Assembly (NCBI GenBank): GCA_013698215.1
Contig: JACCVJ010000119.1
Location: 1 to 15,081, forward strand
Reading direction: 5' to 3'
Length of the DNA stretch: 15,081 nucleotides
DNA from: Tatlockia sp.
GTDB lineage: Bacteria; Cyanobacteriota; Cyanobacteriia; Cyanobacteriales; Chroococcidiopsidaceae
Shown: positions 1 through 7,307 of the stretch, piece by piece
How positions within the stretch are numbered: the stretch's first letter is position 1
How the letters are laid out: each line of letters starts with the position of its first letter
Notes under the pieces: generated by a model
The model's database searches: none
The model's input: only the letters and a program-made list of their open reading frames with translations
Told to the model about the DNA's origin: nothing
Position numbers and translations under genes: made by a program

Positions 1-866
1 AAAGTAACTGCTGCTAAAGAGCCAATTACACTGCTAGGCTCTGGTACAGGCTGCGCCGCCAGACCAGTCAATGACCGACTACCGCCAATCTCTCCTAACG
101 AACTAGCCGCACCAGTAGCTAAGTTAACAGTGTACAAAACAGAATCTGAGGCAGCATAGGCGGTATTTCCGCCATTACCATCAGCGAAAATATCAAATCC
201 TCCCGTAGGACTAAAGTCAATGCCTAGAGAGCCAATTGTCACCAGAGTGCCAGCATTAGGAGGATTCTGCAAAGTCAAGACATCAAGGTTAGAGTCTATG
301 TCAAATAGCTGAGTTGTCCGAGTAGGAGGCGTTACTCCTGCGGGGCTAGGCGCTCCGAGAAATGAATTTGTGTAAGCTGCACCAGTAAGATTAGGATTAA
401 CTCCAAAATTGGCATCCCCGGCAGCATAGGCTAAGGTTCCATCAACTGAAGTTGCACCAGTATCTACATTGATGCGGAAGTTTGCATCATTGCTACCACC
501 AACAACCCGTAAACGATCGACAACGGGGTTGAAATCTACTCCTGATAAAGCTCCTACTGATAAAGGAACATCAAGGGAACTACTGAAGGTTGCTGATCCC
601 GTGCTGGAGTCAATTTTGTAAATATTGTTGCTACTTGCAAGCCCGTAAAGCTGACCATCGGCTGGACGGTAGTCAATTCCTAATAAGTTGCCAATGACTC
701 CTGTAACTTGGACAAAGCTAGCAGCAGCAGGACTTGCGGAGTCAAAATTAACTAGAGTGTTGTCTCTAGTTAAACCAGTCAAACCTACAGCTTGAACTTG
801 AGGGGCGATCGCAACGCCCGATGTAACGGCTATTAATGCGATCGCACCTAAACTTAGCTTATTCAT
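1..866 (-). CDS. DUF4394 secreted protein with PEP-CTERM signal (3' end cut by window)
   Basis: The reading frame opens at an ATG (complement of 864-866) and stays open for 288 codons to the window edge, so the last residues and stop are missing. Residues 1-26 form a Sec-type signal peptide (MNKLSLGAIALIAVTSGVAI, then a cleavage site near QVQA). Residues 28-265 look like DUF4394: repeated blade-like units with motifs such as GLTRDNTLVNFD, LLGIDYRPADGQLYGL, NFRINVDTGAT, YDIDSNLD-like TTQLFDIDSNLD and LGIDFSPTGGFDIF. Residues 274-277 read VPEP, followed by SSVIGSLAAVT, the start of a PEP-CTERM sorting tail (motif plus hydrophobic segment). The family function is unknown; by the sorting signal it is inferred to be exported and processed by an exosortase/EPS-type system encoded elsewhere. 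Two HIP1 sites lie near its 5' end. A weak GGAA precedes the start codon. Confidence 0.88.
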   Translation of the reverse strand, partial: MNKLSLGAIALIAVTSGVAIAPQVQAVGLTGLTRDNTLVNFDSASPAAASFVQVTGVIGNLLGIDYRPADGQLYGLASSNNIYKIDSSTGSATFSSSLDVPLSVGALSGVDFNPVVDRLRVVGGSNDANFRINVDTGATSVDGTLAYAAGDANFGVNPNLTGAAYTNSFLGAPSPAGVTPPTRTTQLFDIDSNLDVLTLQNPPNAGTLVTIGSLGIDFSPTGGFDIFADGNGGNTAYAASDSVLYTVNLATGAASSLGEIGGSRSLTGLAAQPVPEPSSVIGSLAAVT

Positions 867-942
867 AAATTAGATTCCAATGTAATTTTTTATTCAAGCT
901 CTAAATAAAGTGTGTTTTAACTAACGCTCATTTTCCAGACCG

Positions 943-958
943 AAAAATGTTCATTTTT
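943..958. promoter_or_regulatory. Short inverted repeat, possible operator of the DUF4394 gene
   Basis: AAAAATG, two bases, then CATTTTT: 7-base arms pair perfectly. The right half, GTTCATTTT (949-957), is echoed as GCTCATTTT at 926-934, 23 bases away, or about two helical turns. It lies about 80 bases upstream of the minus-strand DUF4394 start, where an operator could sit. AT-rich DNA makes such repeats by chance fairly often, so the role is inferred only. Confidence 0.25.
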
Positions 959-1174
959 TGCTCACTTCTTTACATGAGTTTTGTGTATATTATTTTGATT
1001 TTGGATTGAAGTAAATCGGTCTTTATGTATATTTACTGAGAAAGCCTCAAAATTGCTACACTGATAAAGAATAAAAAGCACAGGATGTCAAGCTTGTGAG
1101 CCAATAAATTGAGTAAGTAAAATTGTTAACTAACCAAACAAATAGTAGCCTTATCAAAACTGAAGCGCTAATAG

Positions 1175-1203
1175 CTGACAGGTGTAAGCGGACAGACTAT
1201 GCT
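1175..1203 (+). promoter_or_regulatory. Candidate sigma70-type promoter for the DUF3038-DUF4335 pair
   Basis: CTGACA (1175-1180) and TATGCT (1198-1203) are separated by exactly 17 bases. The -35 matches 5 of 6 consensus positions and the -10 matches 4 of 6. Transcription would begin near 1210, giving a leader of about 70 bases before the ATG at 1281. This is a pattern match only. Confidence 0.35.
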
Positions 1204-1280
1204 AATAGAAACCAAATTTACTTTAAAAGAGTCTGGTTTCAAAATAGGTAACAACTCTATCGATACCTGTCTTAGCTTAT

Positions 1281-1871
1281 ATGCTTAAAGATACGCATTC
1301 TAGCGCTGGGTCATCTCCGGTGTGGGATGAACTAAACCGCGCCCAGCCTGATTCTACCCAACTTGACAACATCAAAACTCAAATAGATTTGGTGCTGTTA
1401 GCGTTGGAATCCTTAGCGGGTATTGGGTCTGAGGCTATGCTGCAAGCCGCATCAGCGCTGAATCTAGAATCAAAAATACCCGATCGCCTGACTTTGTGGC
1501 GATTGCGCCAATCAAATCCTTTACGCAAAGGTGAAGGTGGACGCAAAAAGCTAGATATAGAAGAAGCGCGAAGTCTGGTGTTAATTGGCTGCTTCCTCGC
1601 CAAACAGCACCAAGAACTAATCCGCCGTGCCATTGACTTGCTCGAACAAGCCGCCCAAAATGACAGCGAACCTCATAAAACGGCAATACTTGGAGATTAT
1701 CTTGATGCTTTTAACAACACCTACTTAGAACGCATGGAAGACGATCGCAACATTTCTACCGAAAACCTAACTCAATTAGCATTCAAACTTTTAGTAGATT
1801 TGCTGTTTTATAGTAGTCCCGGAGGTCATCGGCGTTTGTGGTTGGCACTTTTAGATCGCAGTCAAAAATAA
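1281..1871 (+). CDS. DUF3038 domain protein
   Basis: This 196-residue soluble protein belongs to the cyanobacterial DUF3038 family. The recognised block runs from about residue 26 (TQLDNIKTQIDLVLLALESL) through GIGSEAMLQAA and the very conserved basic segment LWRLRQSNPLRKGEGGRKKL (residues 73-92) to a helical C-terminal half with LAKQHQELIRRA. No membrane segment, signal peptide or catalytic motif is visible; the composition suggests an all-helical protein, and the Arg/Lys-rich centre could contact nucleic acid or an acidic partner (inference). The ATG at 1281 has no clear Shine-Dalgarno sequence, which is common in cyanobacteria. The DUF4335 gene starts 69 bases downstream on the same strand, so the two are probably co-transcribed. 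Function unknown. Confidence 0.85.
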   Translation: MLKDTHSSAGSSPVWDELNRAQPDSTQLDNIKTQIDLVLLALESLAGIGSEAMLQAASALNLESKIPDRLTLWRLRQSNPLRKGEGGRKKLDIEEARSLVLIGCFLAKQHQELIRRAIDLLEQAAQNDSEPHKTAILGDYLDAFNNTYLERMEDDRNISTENLTQLAFKLLVDLLFYSSPGGHRRLWLALLDRSQK

Positions 1872-1940
1872 CTAGCTCCTCACCAGGAGATTTGATTAAA
1901 AAAAATTCCCAACTCACACCGATCAAAACTATTACCCACT

Positions 1941-3362
1941 ATGTCCTTATCAAATTCGGTTCTACATCGCTATAATCCCCCTACTTGTACGCTGCAAGTT
2001 GTGGCTCATAGTTCGCCTGTATCCCGTTGGGTAGGTTCTAAGGTAGTAAAAGAAGTACAGTTTGACTTACGTTTTGACGATCCAAGATCCCCGTCCGAGA
2101 AACAATTTAGCATTACAGGCGATCGCCAGCAATTAGAATCTCTCCACACAGTAGTTACAGACTATATTCAAGAGTTACTCAGCTTATCGCCAGAAAGCTT
2201 TGCAGCTTTAGGTCAAGAAACACTGTCACCACCAGTAGACGTTGAAAGCGATGTGTGGCTATTGCCTGCGGAGGATATTCCGCCCAAACCTGCAGAGGGC
2301 GATCGCCTAATTGCTCAAAGTAATTCTTTTGCCATTAAACCAGCATCAAAAGTAGCTTATAACCTATTTCTCGGAGCTTTAGCTACACCAGAAACGGGGG
2401 ATTTTGTCCAACTTAGCGTACTGCAACTATTTGATTTAGCTACTGCTCTTGATGAATATAAGAGCGATCTAATCGCCTTACCAACTATTGGTCGCAACTC
2501 TCAAAATTCTTCCCCTCTTTTAGCTTGGGCAAATATTGCCGCAGTGTTGCTGTTAGGTGTGGGCGTTACGGCGGTAGGATTGCAAGTTTTTAATCGTCCT
2601 AATTCTCCCCAAACCGCTAAGAATCGTCCTAAAACCACTACTAATACCCAAGTTGCCCTTGCCCCCTCACCATTTCCGAGCTTATCTCCGGCGACAATCT
2701 TAGTACCGTCACCCAATAGTAGTATTCCTGCCAAAGGTGCGATCGCTACACCAAGTACGGCTCCAATTCCCCAAACGGTAACACCCGCCACTAAAACTAA
2801 TCCTGTACCTAACGGCTTACCACCCCAACCAATAGTTATTAATCCTACGGCGGCACAAACTACTACCACTACGACTACCGTAACTGTTCCTGGAGCAAGT
2901 AATCGTACAACGCCACCGATTGCTATTTTACCCAGTCCTAAGTTATCATCCTCAGCCACTCCTAGCCCTACCACAACAAAGACTACTGTAGTAGCCCAAC
3001 AAGATAATAATTCTAGGGAAGCGCCAACACCACCCAAGCCTATTACTACCGCTACCCGTACCGCTTTTGTTGCCAATCCTCAAGTAACTGAAGTTAGCGA
3101 TTACTTTAACGGGCGTTGGGAGCCGCCTGCTAACTTGAGGAGTTCTTTAGAGTACAGCATTGTTTTAGATGTAGACGGTAGCATTCAAGTTATTGAACCC
3201 TATGGATTACCCGCAAGAACATATCTCGATCGCACAGGAATGCCTTTAATTGGCGAACGCTTTGTTTCAGCAAACCAAAATGGTCAAAGTCCTAGAATCC
3301 GCTTGCGATTTAATCCTAGCGGCAAAGTCCAAGCCTTCTTAGAAGCGGGTGATGCTAGGTAA
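1941..3362 (+). CDS. DUF4335 domain membrane protein with TonB-like layout
   Basis: The protein has 473 residues in four parts. Residues 9-180 are the cyanobacterial DUF4335 domain (RYNPPTCTLQVVA, SRWVG, VQFDLRFDDPR, GDRQQLESLHTVVTDYIQEL). Residues 193-217 form one hydrophobic membrane segment (LLAWANIAAVLLLGVGVTAV). Residues 219-372 are a long Pro/Thr/Ser-rich low-complexity linker, including a run of six threonines. Residues 380-473 form a compact C-terminal region with YFNGRWEPP at 388-396, then YSIVLDVDGSIQVIEPYG. That order (helix W-x-PP, beta strand with DxDG, beta strand) resembles TonB/TolA-type C-terminal domains. I infer an inner-membrane protein with the DUF4335 domain in the cytoplasm and the linker plus tail in the periplasm; the orientation is not proven. 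The upstream neighbour is its usual DUF3038 partner. Molecular function is unknown. Confidence 0.82.
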   Translation: MSLSNSVLHRYNPPTCTLQVVAHSSPVSRWVGSKVVKEVQFDLRFDDPRSPSEKQFSITGDRQQLESLHTVVTDYIQELLSLSPESFAALGQETLSPPVDVESDVWLLPAEDIPPKPAEGDRLIAQSNSFAIKPASKVAYNLFLGALATPETGDFVQLSVLQLFDLATALDEYKSDLIALPTIGRNSQNSSPLLAWANIAAVLLLGVGVTAVGLQVFNRPNSPQTAKNRPKTTTNTQVALAPSPFPSLSPATILVPSPNSSIPAKGAIATPSTAPIPQTVTPATKTNPVPNGLPPQPIVINPTAAQTTTTTTTVTVPGASNRTTPPIAILPSPKLSSSATPSPTTTKTTVVAQQDNNSREAPTPPKPITTATRTAFVANPQVTEVSDYFNGRWEPPANLRSSLEYSIVLDVDGSIQVIEPYGLPARTYLDRTGMPLIGERFVSANQNGQSPRIRLRFNPSGKVQAFLEAGDAR

Positions 3363-3502
3363 AGTAAAGATTTTTTAAGTTTTGTTAACTTGAATACTAA
3401 AATACTTAGCCATATAGCCGAATATTGAGTATTAATTCTTATTGCTGTTTTGCACAAAGCAAAGTACCTGTTTTAGGTTCTATTGAATTGAGGAGTGGTT
3501 AT

Positions 3503-3760
3503 ATGGCAGGGCAAATGTGTTGGTTATCTAGATATGGCAATGATGGTGAAAAAATACTGCATTTGCAGACGCAAACAAGTAGTTCTTGGCAACCTTATAC
3601 AGCTTTTCGCCATCTTGCCGTACCCGACTATCGCGTACCAGGAGGATCTAAAGGTTGGGCAACCTACCAAAAACTGCTAAAAGCAGGCTGGACTTTAGTA
3701 CCTAGTGCTAGAGCTAAAGAATTTGCCCCGATGGAAGTAGAAGTTTTTAATAACCACTAG
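3503..3760 (+). CDS. Conserved small hypothetical protein, 85 aa
   Basis: I chose the ATG at 3503 because AGGAG at 3491-3495 sits seven bases upstream. The frame is open further back to a TTG at 3425, but the extra N-terminus is Cys-rich and lacks a ribosome binding site. The protein reads MAGQMCWLSRYGNDGEKILH and continues with a WQPYTAFRHLAVPDYRVPGG segment, a KGWATYQKLLKAGWTLV helix and an acidic end. Pattern and size fit a cyanobacterial conserved hypothetical that I recognise by appearance but cannot name. It is soluble, with no signal peptide and no metal-binding motif. Its last 14 bases overlap tail-to-tail with the gamma-glutamyltransferase gene on the other strand. Confidence 0.65.
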   Translation: MAGQMCWLSRYGNDGEKILHLQTQTSSSWQPYTAFRHLAVPDYRVPGGSKGWATYQKLLKAGWTLVPSARAKEFAPMEVEVFNNH

Positions 3761-5462
3761 GAGAACCTTCGCCGCGAGGATCGGCGGCTCCTTCAAGTTT
3801 ATTATCCGAGGTAACAACGATCGCATTGGCATTTCCCCAAGGACTTCGCACAACTATTTTATGTCCCCGTCGTTTTAGTTCGGCAATAGTAGCTGTATCT
3901 AAACCAAAAGGCTGTATTCTCAGTTCGTCAGGCAACCATTGATGATGAATGCGGGGAGCAGAAACCGCTTCCCCGGCGTTCATATCGTAGGCTAGAACGC
4001 CCAGAATAACTTGCAAAACCGTAGTAATAATTGTGCTGCCACCAGGCGCACCTGTTGCCATTTTGAGGCGATTATTTTGGGTGACTATCGTGGGTGTCAT
4101 GCTAGAAAGGGGAGTTTTACCTGGTGCGATCGCATTAGCGTCTCCGCCAATTAATCCGTAAGCATTGGGTACGCCAGGAGCGGCGGCAAAATCGTCCATT
4201 TCATCGTTAAGTAAAATACCTGTTCCCGGCGTAACTACACCAGAACCAAAGCCGTAATTAACAGTAAAAGTTAAGCTAACGGCGTTGCGCTGTTCGTCTA
4301 CTACGGTTAAATGGCTAGTGTCGGGCGATTCAGCTTTGGTAAAGCGTTCTAAAGTAGCTTTATCGACGGGTTTTACTCTAGTTGAAGGGGTGGCATTGAC
4401 GCGGATTTCTTGCCGTCTTTTGGCTGCATATTCTGGACTAATTAGCTGTTGTACTGGCACTTTGACAAAATCGGGATCGCCTAAATATTCCGATCTATCA
4501 GCGTAGGCAATTCGCATCGCTTCTACCATTAAGTGCAGTACGTCCGGGTTATGCCATCCTTTGGCTTTTAGATCGGTGTCACCAATGAGATTTAATATCT
4601 GTAATAAGTGTACGCCCCCAGATGAAGGCGGCGGCATAGAGCAAATTCGCGCTTTTTGGAAAGTACCGCAAACTGGGGTGCGCCAAATAGGTTTATAAGT
4701 TTTTAAGTCTTCTAAAGTAACTAAACCGCCATTAGTTGCCATGTCTTTTGCGATCGCCCGGGCAATATTTCCGGTATAAAAACTCTGAGGCTCGGTAGCA
4801 ATTTGCTGTAAAGTTTTTGCTAAATCGCGCTGTATTAACTTATCTCCAGCCGCGTACATTGTGCCGTTGCGCGTAAAAACCTGTCGAGCGGCTTGATTAC
4901 TCAAAATTAGCTTTTTGCGGCTTTCCACCGCCCCTACAAACCGTTCTGTTACGACAAACCCTTCTTGAGCGTACTTAATAGATGGAGCAACTAATTTCGC
5001 CCAAGGTAATTTTCCATACTGGCGATGCACTTGATAAAGTCCGGCGACTGTACCCGGTACGCCCACAGACAAATAGCCATCAATACTTAAATTTGGGCGT
5101 ACTTTGCCTTGAGCATCTAAATACATATTTTTGGTAGCTTTTAAAGGAGCGCGTTCGCGGAAATCTAACGCCTTCATTTCCGTTTTATTGGCTTGATGTA
5201 AGAGTAAAAAACCGCCGCCACCAATTCCCGCCGAAAAAGGTTCAACTACAGAAATAGCAAAAGTTGTTGCTACCGCAGCATCTACCGCATTACCACCAAG
5301 GCGCAATATCTCTAACCCTGCTTGACTTGCTAAAGGATGGGCGGATACTACCATTCCCCGTTTAGTTGTTAGTGGTTGGAGAAAAGCCGCAAAGGTTGGT
5401 TGAGCGGAAAAAAAAGCTAGAAAAACTAATAAAGGTAAAGTAAAGCTACAAACATTAGGCAT
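3747..5462 (-). CDS. ggt: Gamma-glutamyltransferase (glutathione hydrolase) precursor
   Basis: The enzyme cleaves or transfers the gamma-glutamyl group of glutathione and related peptides. The 571-residue length (from the ATG at 5462) is close to E. coli Ggt (580). The frame stays open to a TTG at 5495, but the ATG gives a better signal peptide, residues 1-25 (LPLLVFLAFFSAQPTFA), so it is probably periplasmic. The proenzyme should cut itself before Thr382 in PDTSHLTVVD, which becomes the catalytic nucleophile of the small subunit. Other family residues are present: Arg102 in LDFRERAP (binds the substrate carboxyl group), NDEMDDF with Asp423, PLSSMTPT (Ser453-Ser454) and GAPGGS at 471-476. One oddity is Arg392 in DEQRNAV, where the family signature normally has Gly. 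It lies 65 bases after the carbonic anhydrase gene on the same strand and may belong to the same transcript. Confidence 0.95.
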   Translation of the reverse strand: MPNVCSFTLPLLVFLAFFSAQPTFAAFLQPLTTKRGMVVSAHPLASQAGLEILRLGGNAVDAAVATTFAISVVEPFSAGIGGGGFLLLHQANKTEMKALDFRERAPLKATKNMYLDAQGKVRPNLSIDGYLSVGVPGTVAGLYQVHRQYGKLPWAKLVAPSIKYAQEGFVVTERFVGAVESRKKLILSNQAARQVFTRNGTMYAAGDKLIQRDLAKTLQQIATEPQSFYTGNIARAIAKDMATNGGLVTLEDLKTYKPIWRTPVCGTFQKARICSMPPPSSGGVHLLQILNLIGDTDLKAKGWHNPDVLHLMVEAMRIAYADRSEYLGDPDFVKVPVQQLISPEYAAKRRQEIRVNATPSTRVKPVDKATLERFTKAESPDTSHLTVVDEQRNAVSLTFTVNYGFGSGVVTPGTGILLNDEMDDFAAAPGVPNAYGLIGGDANAIAPGKTPLSSMTPTIVTQNNRLKMATGAPGGSTIITTVLQVILGVLAYDMNAGEAVSAPRIHHQWLPDELRIQPFGLDTATIAELKRRGHKIVVRSPWGNANAIVVTSDNKLEGAADPRGEGSPSGY

Positions 5463-5527
5463 AATTGGTAAGAAAATAAGCCGAGCATTTAGCAATTATG
5501 CACTTTTGAGCCATAAAAACTACAAAC

Positions 5528-6184
5528 CTACGTTACAGGCTGAGTTGTCATTTCGTAGAGGTCATCGTCATGTTCGGCTTTGATATTGCAGCGTTCGGTA
5601 CTGTAAACAAAAACTCCCCCAGTTTCAATTTTATAAACCCAAGCATGAAGGGTAAGCTGACCGCTATAGAGTTTTGAATGAACAATTGGATAACTCCGCA
5701 AGTTTTCAATTTGAGTTAAAACATTTTCTTCAATGGCTGCACTTAAACGTTCTTCATCTCCATAGCCTTGGTAATGTTCCTCAATTATCATCCGCGTAGC
5801 TTCGGCGTACTTTAACCAATCTCGAACTAAAGGAGTTTTTTCCATTAAACTATTTACGTGCAGTAGCCCTTTCATTGCGCCACAGTGAGAATGACCGCAA
5901 ACAATAATATTTTTAATGCCTAATTCTTGAATAGCGTATTCAATCGCCGCACCTTCTGCGCCCGTAGTTGTGCCGTAGGGAGGGATAATATTACCTATAT
6001 TGCGAATAATAAACAGTTCCCCAGGTTCGGTTTGAGTAATCAAATTAGGGTCAATTCGAGAATCGCAGCAAGTAATAAACAAAATTCTGGGATGCTGTCC
6101 TAAAGACAGTTGCTCAAACATCTCCCGGTGGCTGCTAAAGTAATGACTTTGAAAATGATGTACACCTTTAAGCAACTTCCGCAT
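5528..6184 (-). CDS. icfA: Beta-class carbonic anhydrase, CcaA/IcfA type
   Basis: The enzyme interconverts CO2 and bicarbonate; the cyanobacterial CcaA/IcfA group works in the carboxysome. I placed the start at the ATG at 6184 (218 residues): the N-terminus MRKLLKGVHHFQSHYFSSHR then matches that family, and AAAGGA lies 11 bases upstream. A TTG at 6211 would add nine residues. Zinc ligands are Cys40 (in CCDSR, with the Asp41-Arg43 dyad), His98 and Cys101 (in CGHSHCGAM). IIRNIGNIIPPYG and GAEGAAIEYA complete the active-site region. Synechocystis CcaA, as I remember it, is about 274 residues, so this protein lacks much of the C-terminal extension that links CcaA to CcmM. Whether it still enters the carboxysome is open. 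Its neighbours are miaA upstream (74 bases) and ggt downstream. Confidence 0.93.
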   Translation of the reverse strand: MRKLLKGVHHFQSHYFSSHREMFEQLSLGQHPRILFITCCDSRIDPNLITQTEPGELFIIRNIGNIIPPYGTTTGAEGAAIEYAIQELGIKNIIVCGHSHCGAMKGLLHVNSLMEKTPLVRDWLKYAEATRMIIEEHYQGYGDEERLSAAIEENVLTQIENLRSYPIVHSKLYSGQLTLHAWVYKIETGGVFVYSTERCNIKAEHDDDLYEMTTQPVT

Positions 6185-6258
6185 AAAGCTATGAATCCTT
6201 TGTAGTGGCAAGATTGTTTTAATTTATTGTGCTGTAGGCGATCGCGTAGTATTGGTTT

Positions 6259-7149
6259 TTACAGCAATTGACCAAATTCCCCAACTTTCTGCCATATTTT
6301 TGCGATTAATTGGCGATCGTCTGAGTCAAACCAGGCAATTTCTGGATAAGCTTTAAACCAGGTACGCTGACGTTTAGCAAATTGGCGCGTATGTAAAACT
6401 GTTAACTTTTTCGCTTCAGATAAGCTAACATTGCCTAGCAAATATTCTTTAATTTCTTGGTAGCCTAAAGTATTTAGCAAAGGCAAATCAACACCGTATT
6501 TTTGACACAGAAACTCTACTTCTGCAACTAATCCCGCCTCGATCATTTGTTCAGTACGCTGTTCAATGCGCTTTTGTAAGTCTTCCGTGTTAGGACAATC
6601 TAAGCCAATTTGTAAAATGGGATATTTGGGCGGATTTTCCCCTTGTTGTTCAGAAATCGGGCATCCTGTAACATAAAACACTTCTAACGCTCGTAATGTC
6701 CGCACCCCATCGTTAGCATGGATTTTTTGCGCCGCTACTGGGTCTACTTGTTGTAACATAGCGTAGAGTTGGAGTTGACCAAGCTTTTGCAATTGACCTC
6801 GCAATTCATAATTAGGTGCAACTCTAGGAATTTTCAACCCCTGCACTATCGAGCGAATATATAACCCCGTTCCCCCCACCAATAAAGCTGGAGAAACAGC
6901 AGAAGTGATTAATCCTTGGGCTTGCTGCTGATAGTCTGCTAAAGTCAAAGTCTCTGTAGGTTCGCAAATATCAATCAAATAATGCGCTGCTGCTTTTTGC
7001 TCTGCTAAAGTGGGTTTTGCCGTCCCAATATCAAACTCGCGGTAAACTTGACGCGAATCGGCGCTGATAATTATCGCCTTTAACCTTTTTGCCAAAGCTA
7101 AAGCCAAGCTAGATTTTCCTGTAGCCGTAGCGCCGCAAATTACAATCAA
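6259..7149 (-). CDS. miaA: tRNA dimethylallyltransferase MiaA
   Basis: MiaA transfers a dimethylallyl group to A37 of tRNAs that read UNN codons, the first step towards ms2i6A. At 296 residues it is of normal length. Visible motifs: P-loop GATATGKSS (6-14), ISADSRQVYREFDIGTAKP (28-46, substrate recognition with the DSRQVY core), LLVGGTGLYIRSI, and the C-terminal TRQFAKRQRTWFK segment. The start is unusual: between the upstream stop (complement of 7183-7185) and the P-loop there is no ATG or GTG. The TTG at 7147-7149 is the only common alternative start, giving MIVICG. No clear Shine-Dalgarno sequence precedes it. The gene diverges from gyrB and heads a minus-strand series with carbonic anhydrase and ggt. 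Confidence 0.95.
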   Translation of the reverse strand: MIVICGATATGKSSLALALAKRLKAIIISADSRQVYREFDIGTAKPTLAEQKAAAHYLIDICEPTETLTLADYQQQAQGLITSAVSPALLVGGTGLYIRSIVQGLKIPRVAPNYELRGQLQKLGQLQLYAMLQQVDPVAAQKIHANDGVRTLRALEVFYVTGCPISEQQGENPPKYPILQIGLDCPNTEDLQKRIEQRTEQMIEAGLVAEVEFLCQKYGVDLPLLNTLGYQEIKEYLLGNVSLSEAKKLTVLHTRQFAKRQRTWFKAYPEIAWFDSDDRQLIAKIWQKVGEFGQLL

Positions 7150-7293
7150 ACTAGAATTAGAATAAATAGCTGGGTACGTCCCTTAAATAAATTGGTCTTT
7201 AGACTGCTCTAACGTCGCCCTAAAGCCTTTTATGTTAGACTTAATAACTGATTCCTTGTTTTATAAGCCAATAGGCGATTGTAACCTTATTTT

Positions 7294-7298
7294 GGAGG
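7294..7298 (+). promoter_or_regulatory. Strong ribosome binding site of gyrB
   Basis: GGAGG lies nine bases before the ATG at 7308. It is the strongest Shine-Dalgarno sequence in the window and fixes the gyrB start. A TATAAG hexamer at 7262-7267 could be a -10 box, but I see no well-spaced -35. Confidence 0.7.
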
Positions 7299-7307
7299 AC
7301 CTATTTT

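Larger units (their letters stand above)
867..1280. other. Intergenic region between divergent genes
   Basis: This AT-rich stretch of 414 bases separates the divergent DUF4394 and DUF3038 genes. It must carry promoters for both. I see no open frame with a credible start, and no tRNA or other RNA-like structure. Visible items are a perfect short inverted repeat at 943-958 (on the DUF4394 side) and a sigma70-like promoter at 1175-1203 (on the DUF3038 side); both are described separately. Confidence 0.7.

Noticed and set aside
2501..3076. 191-codon open frame on the minus strand inside the DUF4335 gene
   Set aside because: It is antisense to the Pro/Thr-rich linker, and its Val/Gly-rich translation is what low-complexity coding yields on the other strand. 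The plus-strand gene has recognisable domains on both sides.
3425..3502. TTG start for the small 85-residue protein
   Set aside because: The ATG at 3503 has AGGAG seven bases upstream; the longer N-terminus has no support.
5463..5495. TTG start for gamma-glutamyltransferase
   Set aside because: The ATG at 5462 gives a normal 25-residue signal peptide; the extra 11 residues look like leader DNA.
6185..6211. TTG start for carbonic anhydrase
   Set aside because: The ATG at 6184 gives the family-like N-terminus and a better-placed AAAGGA.
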